From the NCBI GenBank assembly GCA_040830545.1, contig JBFOMB010000069.1, forward strand, positions 1 to 22,775: 22,775 nt of DNA, in the 5' to 3' direction. Position numbers and translations under genes: made by a program. Below the pieces are notes generated by a model. The model had not been told where the DNA came from. It saw only the letters and a program-made list of their open reading frames with translations, and did no database searches. This document shows positions 1-7,332 of the stretch, in pieces (the stretch's first letter is position 1; the number at the start of each line of letters is the position of its first letter). This DNA is from HXMU1420-2 sp040830545. GTDB taxonomy: Bacteria; Pseudomonadota; Alphaproteobacteria; Rhodobacterales; Rhodobacteraceae.

Positions 1-811
1 CAGCCTGATCTGAAGCCAGGATCAGGGCAGCCGCACCATCGTTCACGCCTGAAGAGTTGCCCGCAGTAACACTGCCACCAGCGCGAAATGGCGTTGGCAA
101 CTTGGCCAGTCGTTCGGCGGTAGTATCTGGGCGCGGATGCTCATCCGTTGCAACGAGGACCGGGTCGCCCCGGCGCTGCGGAACCGAAACAGGCGTGATT
201 TCTTCCGCGAAAATTCCCGAAGCTTGCGCCGTGGCTGCGCGTTCCTGAGAGCGCAGCGCAAAGGCGTCCTGATCCGCACGCGAGATACCGAATTGTTCGG
301 CCACGTTTTCGGCTGTTTCAGGCATCGAGTCGGCGCCATGCGCGAACTGCAACTTCGGGTTGATGAAGCGCCAGCCGATTGTGGTGTCGTGCATTTCGGC
401 TGCGCGCGAGAAGGAAACGTTGGCCTTGGGCATCACAAAGGGCGCGCGGCTCATGCTTTCGACGCCACCGGCAATGATCAGATCGGCCTCTCCCGCCTTG
501 ATCGCACGCGCACCCTGCATCACGGCATCTAGCCCCGAGCCGCAAAGTCGATTGATCGTTGTGCCTGAAACCACATCGGGCAGACCAGCCAGCAGCGCCG
601 ACATTCGCGCAACGTTGCGGTTGTCTTCGCCTGCCTGATTGGCACAGCCAAAGATCACATCATCTACTCGATCCCATTCCACATGCGGGTTGCGCGTCAT
701 AAGGGCTGTCAGCGGCACCGCCCCTAGATCATCGGCGCGGACAGAAGACAGGGCCCCGCCATACCGTCCAATGGGCGTGCGGATCGCGTCACAAATATAT
801 GCTTCCTGCAT
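1..811 (-). CDS. Thiolase, PcaF/PaaJ (3-oxoadipyl-CoA thiolase)-like, C-terminus cut by window edge
   Basis: Seen: the gene starts at ATG 811 and stays open to base 1, giving about 270 residues, so only the N-terminal two thirds of a roughly 400-residue thiolase is present. It begins MQEAYICDAIRTPIGRYGG and carries the acyl-accepting nucleophile in NRLCGSG (Cys90). GGVESMSRAPF and SVTAGNSSGVNDGAAAL are also thiolase motifs. The catalytic His and second Cys would lie beyond the edge. Known: the N-terminal pattern, including CANQAGEDNRNVARM, closely resembles 3-oxoadipyl-CoA thiolases, which cleave 3-oxoacyl-CoA with CoA. The SD GAGGAC overlaps the TGA of the upstream CoA-transferase-like gene 8 bp away, so this is the fourth gene of the operon. 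Inference: it performs the final thiolysis of the pathway. No pca or paa ring-cleavage genes are visible, so the exact substrate is open. Confidence 0.9.
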   Translation of the reverse strand, partial: MQEAYICDAIRTPIGRYGGALSSVRADDLGAVPLTALMTRNPHVEWDRVDDVIFGCANQAGEDNRNVARMSALLAGLPDVVSGTTINRLCGSGLDAVMQGARAIKAGEADLIIAGGVESMSRAPFVMPKANVSFSRAAEMHDTTIGWRFINPKLQFAHGADSMPETAENVAEQFGISRADQDAFALRSQERAATAQASGIFAEEITPVSVPQRRGDPVLVATDEHPRPDTTAERLAKLPTPFRAGGSVTAGNSSGVNDGAAALILASDQA

Positions 812-819
812 GGGGGTCC

Positions 820-1980
820 TCAGATTGCGCCCGAGATCCGGAGCGCTGCGATTTCATCATCGCTTCGCCCCAGGCCGCGCAGGATTTCGTCGGTATGATC
901 ACCCTTGCCTGGTGGCGGAGAGCGAAATTCGTTCAACCCGGCAGAAAACTTGGTTGGATACCCGGCCTGATAACTATCACCCAAATCGCCAAACATGCCG
1001 CGTTCTTGCAGGTGTGGATCGTCGAACAGGCGCATGTCCTCGTATACCACCGCCCAGGGCATGTCCGTCGGGTCGAAAACGGCCTCCCATTCGGCCAGCG
1101 TTTTTGCGGCAAACATGCTGCTTAGAAGCTGATGCACCTCCGTCTTGCGCCCGTTGCGCAGGCGGTTGGTGGCATATTCCTCGCGTGCAAGTTCCGGGAA
1201 CTCATCCGCCAGCATCTCGACCAGCCGTTTCCAAAACTTGTTCTCGAACAGCCCAATGGCGATATGCTTTCCATCCGCCGTTTCAAAAATGTCATTGTCT
1301 GGCATCACAAACGACATCCGGTCCGGATCGCCTTCGCAGAGCTCATGCGCAATGCGCACCAGCGGCGAGGACCAGTTTGCCATGGCATCCAGGATGGCTA
1401 CGTCAAGGAACTGGCCCTTGCCGCTCATCCTGGCACTGGCCATTGCCACCGCCATCGAAAGCGCTCCGTACATGGCGCCGGCATAATCCGACAGACGCAC
1501 CTTGGGGCGTGCGAGCTTGTCGTCAACTTGGGAAGGGACCGCAAAATACCCGGAAAGAGCAAGGAAATCAATGTCATGTCCAGCACGGTCGCGGTAAGGT
1601 CCGGTTTGTCCGAACCCAGATAGCGAGCAATAAACGATCCCCGGGTTTAGTGCGCTGACAGCGTCATATCCAAATCCCAGACGGTCCATTACGCCAGGCC
1701 GGAAGCTTTCGATAACTGCATCCGCATCTCGAAGCAGGTCGGCGAGAATAACCTTGCCCTCCGGCGACTTCAGGTCGAGTGTCAAGGACTTCTTGTTGCG
1801 GTTCAATCTCGCGAACATGTCGGGGCCCAGAGCACGTCCGGGGTCACCATGTCTGGGCTCTTCGATCTTGATCACCTCGGCCCCAAGGTCGGCGAGCGAC
1901 TGCGTGGCAAAGGGACCGGGCAAAAGGCGTGAAAGATCGATGATCCGCATTCCGTTCAGAAACGACCATTCAACGCTCAT
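820..1980 (-). CDS. CaiB/BaiF family protein, alpha-methylacyl-CoA racemase-like (class III CoA-transferase fold)
   Basis: Seen: 386 residues from ATG 1980. That start overlaps the TGA of the upstream dehydrogenase (ATGA, 4 bp) and is preferred over an in-frame extension to 2010. The N-terminus (GMRIIDLSRLLPGPFATQSLADLGAEVIKIE) is the family signature. AGHDIDFLALSG (His135), LSDYAGAMYGAL (Asp165) and IGLFENKFW match the His, Asp and Glu regions of bacterial alpha-methylacyl-CoA racemase. The His-Asp spacing of 30 is also the same. Known: family members either move CoA between carboxylic acids or epimerise 2-methylacyl-CoA. Inference: the conserved His/Asp/Glu set favours a racemase-like role, perhaps fitting a branched substrate to the adjacent dehydrogenase. 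A CoA-transferase role cannot be excluded. It is the third gene of the operon. Confidence 0.88.
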   Translation of the reverse strand: MSVEWSFLNGMRIIDLSRLLPGPFATQSLADLGAEVIKIEEPRHGDPGRALGPDMFARLNRNKKSLTLDLKSPEGKVILADLLRDADAVIESFRPGVMDRLGFGYDAVSALNPGIVYCSLSGFGQTGPYRDRAGHDIDFLALSGYFAVPSQVDDKLARPKVRLSDYAGAMYGALSMAVAMASARMSGKGQFLDVAILDAMANWSSPLVRIAHELCEGDPDRMSFVMPDNDIFETADGKHIAIGLFENKFWKRLVEMLADEFPELAREEYATNRLRNGRKTEVHQLLSSMFAAKTLAEWEAVFDPTDMPWAVVYEDMRLFDDPHLQERGMFGDLGDSYQAGYPTKFSAGLNEFRSPPPGKGDHTDEILRGLGRSDDEIAALRISGAI

Positions 1981-3188
1981 TCCGCGGCCTCCGCGTTCAT
2001 ACTTTGCCACTCTTTTTGAATACCTTTGGCAATTGTATTGCGCTGGATCTCAGAACTACCGGTCAGAACGCGGAACATGCGAAGACGCCGGAACACCCAT
2101 TCCACAGGGTGGCTTTGCGTCATTCCAACCGCGCCATGTATCTGGATCGCCTTGTCCGCAGTTTGAAAGGCGCTCTCTGCGACAAAAACCTTGCACATCG
2201 AGGCCTCGGAGCGAATGTTCTCACCGCGATCCGCCTTTGCGGCAGCGGCGTGTATCATCGAATGTGAGGCAAAGTTCGCCGTCTTCATGTCGGCCAGCAT
2301 GTGTTGGATCGCCTGAAAGTCCGCAATCGGGCGACCGAATTGCACTCGCCGGTTGGCGTATTCAGTGGCTTGATCAAGCGCGAACTCCGCGTGACCCAGC
2401 ATCGTCGGGCATTGCAGCAACCGGTTTATATTGATCCGTTCCATCCCGAGCTTGAAGCCTCGTCCGAGACCACCAAGAATATTGCGCGCGGGAACGCGAA
2501 CACCATCAAGATGGATGTCGTTGTCAATGTGCTGGCCGGACATCGGCAGATAGTGCCCCTCGATCCGGTAACCTGGCGAACTGGCGTCGACCAGAAAGGC
2601 AGTCACCCCGTTGGTGCCAGCGTTCGGATCAGTCACGGCCATGATGATCGCGAAGTCCGCCGTGCGCGAGGCAGTAATGTAACGCTTGTGACCGGTCAGA
2701 ACATAATCTTCGCCGTCTTTGATGGCACGAGTTTCGATACGGGTCGCATCCGATCCGGCATTGGGCTCGGAAAGCGCAAAACACCCCGCCCGTTCGCCGC
2801 GGGCAGCGGGCAGGAAGAACTCCTCGCGTTGTTCTTCAGTCGCTTGCCCGACAATATAGCCGATCCGCATCGGCCCGCCGTTTTCGCCCAGAACACAGCC
2901 ATAAAGCGCTGCGTTGGACCGGGTGCAGTCGGTTTTGAGGGTGCAAAGCTGGTCGATGGACAGCCCCAAACCACCGTATTCCAGGCCAAGGTTGCAGCCA
3001 TAGATTCCCAAGTCACGGGAACGTTGCCACCATTCTTCCAATTGCGACCGTTCAAATCGGGTTTCATGGGTCAGCCCGTTCTCTGCCTCAAACGGCAGCA
3101 TCTCGTCGTAGAGAAGACGGTGCACCTTGGCGCGAAGCTCGGCGAACTTCTCCGGGTCGAGCCCTTTTGATGCCTTGTTGAGTCCCAT
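1977..3188 (-). CDS. Acyl-CoA dehydrogenase family flavoprotein with atypical catalytic positions
   Basis: Seen: 403 residues from ATG 3188, which lies one base past the TGA of the synthetase gene. A purine-rich SD (GGAAAGGAAGG) precedes it, and longer in-frame starts would run into the synthetase. Family motifs are CFALSEPNAGSDATRIETRA (136-155), the substrate/FAD middle domain, NRRVQFGRPIADFQAIQHMLADM, IQIHGAVGMT and a C-terminal GSSEIQRNTIAKG. Known: these FAD enzymes oxidise acyl-CoA to 2-enoyl-CoA and pass electrons to ETF. Odd: where medium-chain enzymes have catalytic Glu before G-T, this protein has Thr376 (LTGSSEIQ). The alternative helix-G Glu of isovaleryl-CoA dehydrogenase aligns with Asn255 (ININR). 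The reaction may therefore be unusual. The stop overlaps the next gene's start. Confidence 0.92.
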   Translation of the reverse strand: MGLNKASKGLDPEKFAELRAKVHRLLYDEMLPFEAENGLTHETRFERSQLEEWWQRSRDLGIYGCNLGLEYGGLGLSIDQLCTLKTDCTRSNAALYGCVLGENGGPMRIGYIVGQATEEQREEFFLPAARGERAGCFALSEPNAGSDATRIETRAIKDGEDYVLTGHKRYITASRTADFAIIMAVTDPNAGTNGVTAFLVDASSPGYRIEGHYLPMSGQHIDNDIHLDGVRVPARNILGGLGRGFKLGMERININRLLQCPTMLGHAEFALDQATEYANRRVQFGRPIADFQAIQHMLADMKTANFASHSMIHAAAAKADRGENIRSEASMCKVFVAESAFQTADKAIQIHGAVGMTQSHPVEWVFRRLRMFRVLTGSSEIQRNTIAKGIQKEWQSMNAEAAE

Positions 3189-3189
3189 C

Positions 3190-4731
3190 TCAGACCTTCC
3201 TTTCCGCACCGACCCAATAGCCATCGCGGACTTTGCGGCGAAGTATCTTTCCGGCATCGTTCTTGGGCAATTCAGCGACGACATCGACCGAATGCGGTTT
3301 TTTGAATTTCCCTAATTTATCAACGCAATGCGCAATCAACGCTGCTTTGTCGATTCGAGCGCCGTCGCGCGGGACGACAACGGCCTTCACGGCCTCGCCC
3401 AGGTCAGGGTCCGGCACGCCAACCACGCAGACCTCGAAGACCTCAGTGCGCTCGAAAAGCGCGTGCTCGACCTCGTTCGGGTAAACGTTGAACCCGCCGG
3501 TGACGATCATGTCCTTCTTGCGGTCGACGATGAAGATGTAGCCGGTTTCGTCGATATAGGCGATGTCGCCCGTGTGGTACCGCCCATTCTTCAGCACTGG
3601 TTCCGTTAACTCGGGCGCATTGTAATAGCCCTGCATGACGTCTTCACCCTCGACGATCAACTCACCCCTTTCGCCAACCGGCATGTCGTTGCCCGCGTCG
3701 TCGACAACTTTGACCCGCGTTTCGAACAGCGCCCTTCCGCAGGAACTGAACAATTCCGGGCGTTCTTTCATTGCCAATGCATGATCGGCCTCGGTCAGGA
3801 GGGTAACGGACGAGCATGTCTCGCCAGCGCCATAGCCTTGGTTCAGGATTGGGCCAAAGAACTCGACCGCCTCGCGAAGGCGCGCCGGAGAGATTGGCGC
3901 AGCCCCATAGCGGATCATTTTCAAAGACGAGATATCGTAGTCATCCCGGTTCGGTGCGGCCAATATCCGGTTGATCATTGTAGGAACCAGGTAAGTTTGC
4001 GTGGCCTTCTCTTTCTGCAAGGTGGACAGATAGCTGTCGACGTCGAACCGGGACAGAAGCACGTTGGTATGACCCTGGGCAAGAAGCGGCATCAGAGCCA
4101 TACCTGAAACATGCGTGATCGGCCCGACATGCACGAAAACTTCCGGGTCATCGGGATGCAGGCGCGATCGGAAGGTAATCTTTCGCAGAATAGCTCGGCG
4201 ATTGCCGGCCGAATGCATCGCCGCCTTCAAAACACCAGAAGACCCCGAGGTATAGTGGTGTACCATGGTGTCCGAATCTGCGACGTCTACGCAACAAGGC
4301 GTGGCCTCAGCTTGATCCAGTGAATCTTCGTAGCTTCCACCGTCGCCCATAACAAAGTGGGCCTTCAGGCCATTGCAATTGGTCAGGGCTTTCTCGGCGG
4401 CTGTTAGATGCTCGGGATCGACAAGCAGTACCTGTACGTTGCTGTCGTTGCAGACGTGCACGACCTCGTCGTCCGAAAGACGTGCGTTGATCGGGACGCG
4501 CGTAAACCCGCCTTTGAAAAGGGCAACTTCCGCTTCAACGATCTCGGATCGGTTCCACGCCAATACGGCAACCCGGTCGCCTTTGGACAGGCCCAAATCG
4601 ACGAGCGCATTCGCCAGGCGGTTGGTTCGCTCATCGAGGTCCAGGTATGTGGTCGCACCTTTTTTATCCTTGATGGCAATTCGGTCCGGCCAATAGTGCG
4701 CAGAGCGTGTGATCAGTCTTCCGAGATTCAT
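3190..4731 (-). CDS. AMP-forming acyl-CoA synthetase (class I adenylate-forming)
   Basis: Seen: 513 residues from ATG 4731 with GGAG upstream. The reading frame runs further upstream, but that extension does not look like family sequence. The adenylation P-loop is HYTSGSSGVLKAAMHS (about 159-174), a variant of the usual TSGTTGxPKG. Others are GYGAGETCSSVT, YHTGDIAYIDETGYIFIVDR (with the ATP-ribose Asp), KKDMIVTGGFNVYPNEVE and the C-terminal catalytic Lys495 in NDAGKILRRK. Known: the family activates a carboxylic acid as acyl-AMP and then acyl-CoA. Inference: as the first gene of a synthetase, dehydrogenase, racemase/transferase, thiolase operon, it supplies the entry step of a cytosolic carboxylate-degradation route. 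Chain length or ring nature cannot be read from the sequence. Confidence 0.92.
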   Translation of the reverse strand: MNLGRLITRSAHYWPDRIAIKDKKGATTYLDLDERTNRLANALVDLGLSKGDRVAVLAWNRSEIVEAEVALFKGGFTRVPINARLSDDEVVHVCNDSNVQVLLVDPEHLTAAEKALTNCNGLKAHFVMGDGGSYEDSLDQAEATPCCVDVADSDTMVHHYTSGSSGVLKAAMHSAGNRRAILRKITFRSRLHPDDPEVFVHVGPITHVSGMALMPLLAQGHTNVLLSRFDVDSYLSTLQKEKATQTYLVPTMINRILAAPNRDDYDISSLKMIRYGAAPISPARLREAVEFFGPILNQGYGAGETCSSVTLLTEADHALAMKERPELFSSCGRALFETRVKVVDDAGNDMPVGERGELIVEGEDVMQGYYNAPELTEPVLKNGRYHTGDIAYIDETGYIFIVDRKKDMIVTGGFNVYPNEVEHALFERTEVFEVCVVGVPDPDLGEAVKAVVVPRDGARIDKAALIAHCVDKLGKFKKPHSVDVVAELPKNDAGKILRRKVRDGYWVGAERKV

Positions 4732-5164
4732 TGCGAGAATACTCCGCCAAATGCCTGCTTGCCGAGCCACAGGCAGTTCAGATTTTCTTTGGGCGGAACG
4801 GTAGCCGAACGCATTGAGTAGAAGAAAATACCAAAATACACTGCATCCTATAACTTTCTGATATGGATGGACGTCAACAGCGTGATTGCCAACCGTAGCT
4901 GACATGGCGATGCCAATTGGTGCCATAGAAGGGGATCGACGCATCGAAAGACTGGCTTGACGCACTTAGAATGGCGCGCGCTACATCGATAGTTGGAGGT
5001 CAGCGGCACCGGTCTGGCCGTAATCTCATAAATCAAAAGTGACTTTTTTTAAGAATTTTGGAGTATCTGACCGGTTGTGCGGCAACGATGCTTCACAATT
5101 CTTGTTAACCTAAACCGATTGGATCTGGATTTGATCCCGGTCGTCCAATTCGAGTACGCTGCAT
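4732..5164. other. Intergenic region upstream of the acyl-CoA operon
   Basis: No convincing gene is visible on either strand; the short open frames lack family motifs and good ribosome sites. The stretch is more A+T-rich than its surroundings, especially about 4800-4870 and 5030-5110. It must hold the promoter of the minus-strand operon starting at 4731, but I could not single out a clear -35/-10 pair. Its left part is probably native upstream sequence. Its right limit is the terminal repeat of the IS remnant at 5165. Confidence 0.6.
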
Positions 5165-5182
5165 GGCATTGTTGCACAAATC
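5165..5182. repeat. Terminal inverted repeat of the IS5-family remnant
   Basis: The 18 bases GGCATTGTTGCACAAATC resemble the GGCTTTGTTG(A/C)A(T/C)AAATC type of terminal repeat of IS903-group elements. They sit 36 bp beyond the transposase stop codon, where an IS end is expected. No partner copy was found near 5790, so the other end of the element has been lost. Confidence 0.72.
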
Positions 5183-5218
5183 GGGTGAAGGGCGGACTAC
5201 CCCTTTCCCCGGACGGAC

Positions 5219-5785
5219 TTATCCCTCGGCCTCAGAGACTGGTATGCCGCGCGCGGTGTAGCCGTTGTGCACGGCACTACAGACCTGAAGTTCGGCAACC
5301 AGGCGGTCGAATTCCCGCGCCATGAGACGTTGGCCCAGCAGTTTCACGCAGTGCATCTTTGTTTCGACGCGGCTTCGGCGGTGATACCCAGTCCATCGTC
5401 GCCAGATGGCCCGTCCCAGATATCTCGACGCGCGCAGAGCCTCGTTTCGAGCCACCGCCCCGGCGGTTGAGGGTTTCCAGAACCGGGTATTTTACGAGGT
5501 GGGATCACCGCATCAGCCCCGCGATCAGCGATGGCATCGTGGCACTTGCGGGTGTCGTATGCCCCGTCGGCGGTCACGCTGGCGATCTCCTGATCGTTTG
5601 GGATCTGATCGAGAAGATCGGGCAATATGGGCGCATCGTCCACGCTGATTCCGGTGACCTCGACTGCCCAGCCCTCCAGCGTTTCTTCGTCGATCCCGAG
5701 GTGAATCTTCCGCCAGATCCGCCGTCTTGGGCCACCATGCTTGCGCACGTGCCACTCGCCTTCGCCCTCTTTCGAATTAGAACCT
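5219..5785 (-). pseudogene. IS5-family transposase, N-terminally truncated and frameshifted
   Basis: Seen: the frame first reads EGEGEWHVRKHGGPRRRIWR, then VTADGAYDTRKCHDAI and VIPPRK, and then breaks. The rest continues in another frame as ARNEALRASRYLGRAIWRRW, YHRRSRVETKMHCVKLLGQ, to a TAA at 5219. Restoring one A in the homopolymer at 5490-5493 joins the frames as RKNTRFWKPSTAGAVARNEA, so a single-base deletion is the likely cause. The second catalytic Asp (ADGAYD) and the Glu (RVETKM) of the DDE triad remain. The first Asp region (normally DSTG) is degenerate (SPGSN) and everything before it is missing. Known: IS903-group DDE transposases have this motif order. This copy cannot encode an active enzyme. 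Confidence 0.88.
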
Positions 5786-5789
5786 GGGC

Positions 5790-6361
5790 TGCCGTGGACC
5801 CTCGAAAACGAAGGCTCACGCGCTGCATTCCTAGCAGATGCTTTGGCAGTGCTAGACCTGCCAAAGCATCGAAAGCACGTTGCGGATTGGTACGAAACTG
5901 TTCGAACGCACGCTGTCACCGGCGAAGAGACGACATTCACACATGCGACCCTCTACGTTGAAGAGCGCGCCGAAAGTGAGTTGGGCTTCGGATTGTCAGA
6001 TACACTTGAGCGGCAGGTTGTTGCGAAGGTTCCGGCGACGGCGCTTGAAGCAGAGGGCAACGACGGCTTTAAGGCAAGCGGATATAACCGCCGCAACTGG
6101 ACAACGACAGAACCCGCCCGCAAGATCGTCAACACTGCTTTCAAGGCTGTAGGATTGCAGCCGTTCGGTCCGCATTCGTTCCCACACATGCTCTCCCGTC
6201 ACATTGCCCGGAATTGCAAATCGGTTGCGGAGTTAGTCGCCACGTCACAGAATCTTGGGCATACCGATGTTCTGACGACATTTCGCAACTATGGTCAAAT
6301 CAACCGGGACGACCAGCGTAAGCTTGTGACAGGTGAAGACCCAGACGAATTGATTGAATAA
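5790..6361 (+). pseudogene. Tyrosine recombinase (phage-type integrase) C-terminal remnant
   Basis: Seen: about 190 plus-strand codons end at TAA 6361 and resemble the catalytic half of alphaproteobacterial island integrases. Examples are GFKASGYNRRNW, PARKIVNTAFKAVGLQPFGP, HSFPHMLSRHIARNC, WSQNLGH-like TSQNLGHTDVLTTF and the tyrosine nucleophile segment FRNYGQINRD. The usual HxxR box (HSFR) reads HSFP, a change of one base (CGA to CCA), so a catalytic Arg is lost. The N-terminal arm, core-binding domain and first catalytic Arg are absent. The frame opens into antisense of the IS remnant at the left, so the start is artificial. Its 3' end lies 87 bp from the 3' end of tRNA-Ser, a common integrase position. 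Inference: a decayed island integrase. Confidence 0.75.
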
Positions 6362-6448
6362 TACACCATCGACTGACGGTTGGGTGTGGGAACGCTCTCT
6401 TCAGCCCTGCGAAGATTCTCTTAAATATAGGAACTTAACGTGAAAATA

Positions 6449-6538
6449 TGGCGGAGAGGAAGGGATTCGAACCCTCGAGAAGGTTTCCCGCCTACACACT
6501 TTCCAGGCGTGCGACTTCGACCACTCGGCCACCTCTCC
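6449..6538 (-). tRNA. tRNA-Ser (anticodon GGA)
   Basis: On the minus strand the acceptor arms GGAGAGG (6538-6532) and CCTCTCC (6459-6453) pair perfectly, with discriminator G and an encoded CCA at 6451-6449. The D-arm (GGCCGAGTGGTCGAAG), anticodon loop CTGGAAA with GGA at 6504-6502, a long type-II variable arm and the T-arm GGGTTCGAATCCC are all present. The 90-nt length including CCA fits serine tRNA, which reads UCC/UCU. The island integrase remnant lies beyond its 3' end. Confidence 0.97.
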
Positions 6539-6609
6539 GCCGGCGGGTCTACTATCAAGCGTAGGGCAGTTGCAAGAGGGTCATTTGCAATTTCCGCCCC
6601 CTGACAAGG

Positions 6610-7332
6610 TTAGTCGTCCAGATGCACGTAAACGCGGCGGTTCAGCTTGCCCTTTTTCTCGACCTTGCCAAAGCGGATGCGTCCGATTTCAGACGTGCGG
6701 GCGACATGGGTGCCGCCGCAAGGTTGCAGGTCAACCTGCGCCCCACCTTCGCCAATCCGCACCAGCCGGACGCGGCCTGCGCCGCGCGGGGGCATGACGG
6801 ACATGGTTTTGACCAGCCCGGGGTTGGCCTCCAGTTCCGCGTCAGTGATCCAGGTTTCGCTCACCGTCAGGTCGCGGTCGATCAGCTCTTGCAGGGCCAT
6901 TTCCAGTGCGGATTTGTCCTCGGGTGGCTCGGGCATTGCAAAATCCAGCCTGCCTTTCTCCAGCGAAATCGCGCCGCCTGAAACCGGCAAGGGGATCACA
7001 ACAGACAGCAGATGCAGGCAGGTATGCACGCGCATGTGGCCGTTACGGCGATCCCAGTCCAACTCCTGCTCGACCGACGTATCGGGTGGCGGCAAAGCTG
7101 AGCCCTCGGCGGGGACCAGCACAACCGTACCGCCACCCCCCTTTACCGCCGTTGCAATGGGCGTTTCACCCCCATCCCAGCGCAATACACCGCCGTCGCC
7201 GGGCTGCCCCCCGCCCGTGGGATAGAACAGGCTTTGATCCAGGATCAGCCCACCCTGCTCGGTATGGGACACCACGCGACCTGGTGCCGTGCGGCGATAG
7301 GCGTCCTGCGCGAACAGCAATTCAGTGGTCAT
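6610..7332 (-). CDS. alaX: AlaX-type alanyl-tRNA editing protein
   Basis: Seen: 240 residues from ATG 7332, which overlaps the end of the channel gene by 11 bp and follows a GGGGAAGGA SD. The N-terminal part has FYPTGGGQPGDGG, as in the AlaRS/ThrRS second additional domain. The zinc site is HTCLH (His103, His107) plus CGGTH (Cys205, His209). Known: AlaX proteins are free-standing relatives of the AlaRS editing domain that deacylate mischarged Ser- or Gly-tRNA(Ala) in the cytosol. The length fits the larger AlaX class with the GG-motif region. Inference: it is co-expressed with the channel gene through translational coupling and protects translation fidelity, perhaps under stress. It is the last gene of the chain; 71 bp separate it from the tRNA. 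Confidence 0.9.
   Translation of the reverse strand: MTTELLFAQDAYRRTAPGRVVSHTEQGGLILDQSLFYPTGGGQPGDGGVLRWDGGETPIATAVKGGGGTVVLVPAEGSALPPPDTSVEQELDWDRRNGHMRVHTCLHLLSVVIPLPVSGGAISLEKGRLDFAMPEPPEDKSALEMALQELIDRDLTVSETWITDAELEANPGLVKTMSVMPPRGAGRVRLVRIGEGGAQVDLQPCGGTHVARTSEIGRIRFGKVEKKGKLNRRVYVHLDD

Larger units (their letters stand above)
5165..5790 (-). mobile_element. Truncated IS5-family (IS903 group) insertion sequence
   Basis: The stretch runs from the terminal repeat at 5165 through the transposase C-terminal part to about 5790, where transposase similarity ends. The missing part includes the transposase N-terminus, the first catalytic Asp region and the second terminal repeat. The right boundary is approximate. 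From there plus-strand sequence reads as a tyrosine integrase. The element is therefore immobile unless helped in trans, and even then it has only one recognisable end. Confidence 0.8.

Noticed and set aside
639..1658. Plus-strand open frame (339 codons) opposite the CaiB-like and thiolase genes
   Set aside because: Its composition is Arg/Pro/Ser-rich, it has no motif, and it spans two real genes on the other strand.
4848..5036. Small minus-strand frame (62 codons) upstream of the synthetase
   Set aside because: It has no SD, no conserved-looking sequence and an irregular composition; probably chance in an intergenic region.
4732..5164. Duplicate of the tRNA-Ser 3' end (att site) in the gap left of the IS remnant
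   Set aside because: I looked for the T-arm and acceptor sequence here and in the rest of the left part and found no convincing copy.
5741..6361. Taking the whole plus-strand frame as an intact integrase starting at 5741
   Set aside because: The first part is antisense of the IS transposase. Integrase similarity starts only after about 5790, and the N-terminal domains and HxxR are missing.
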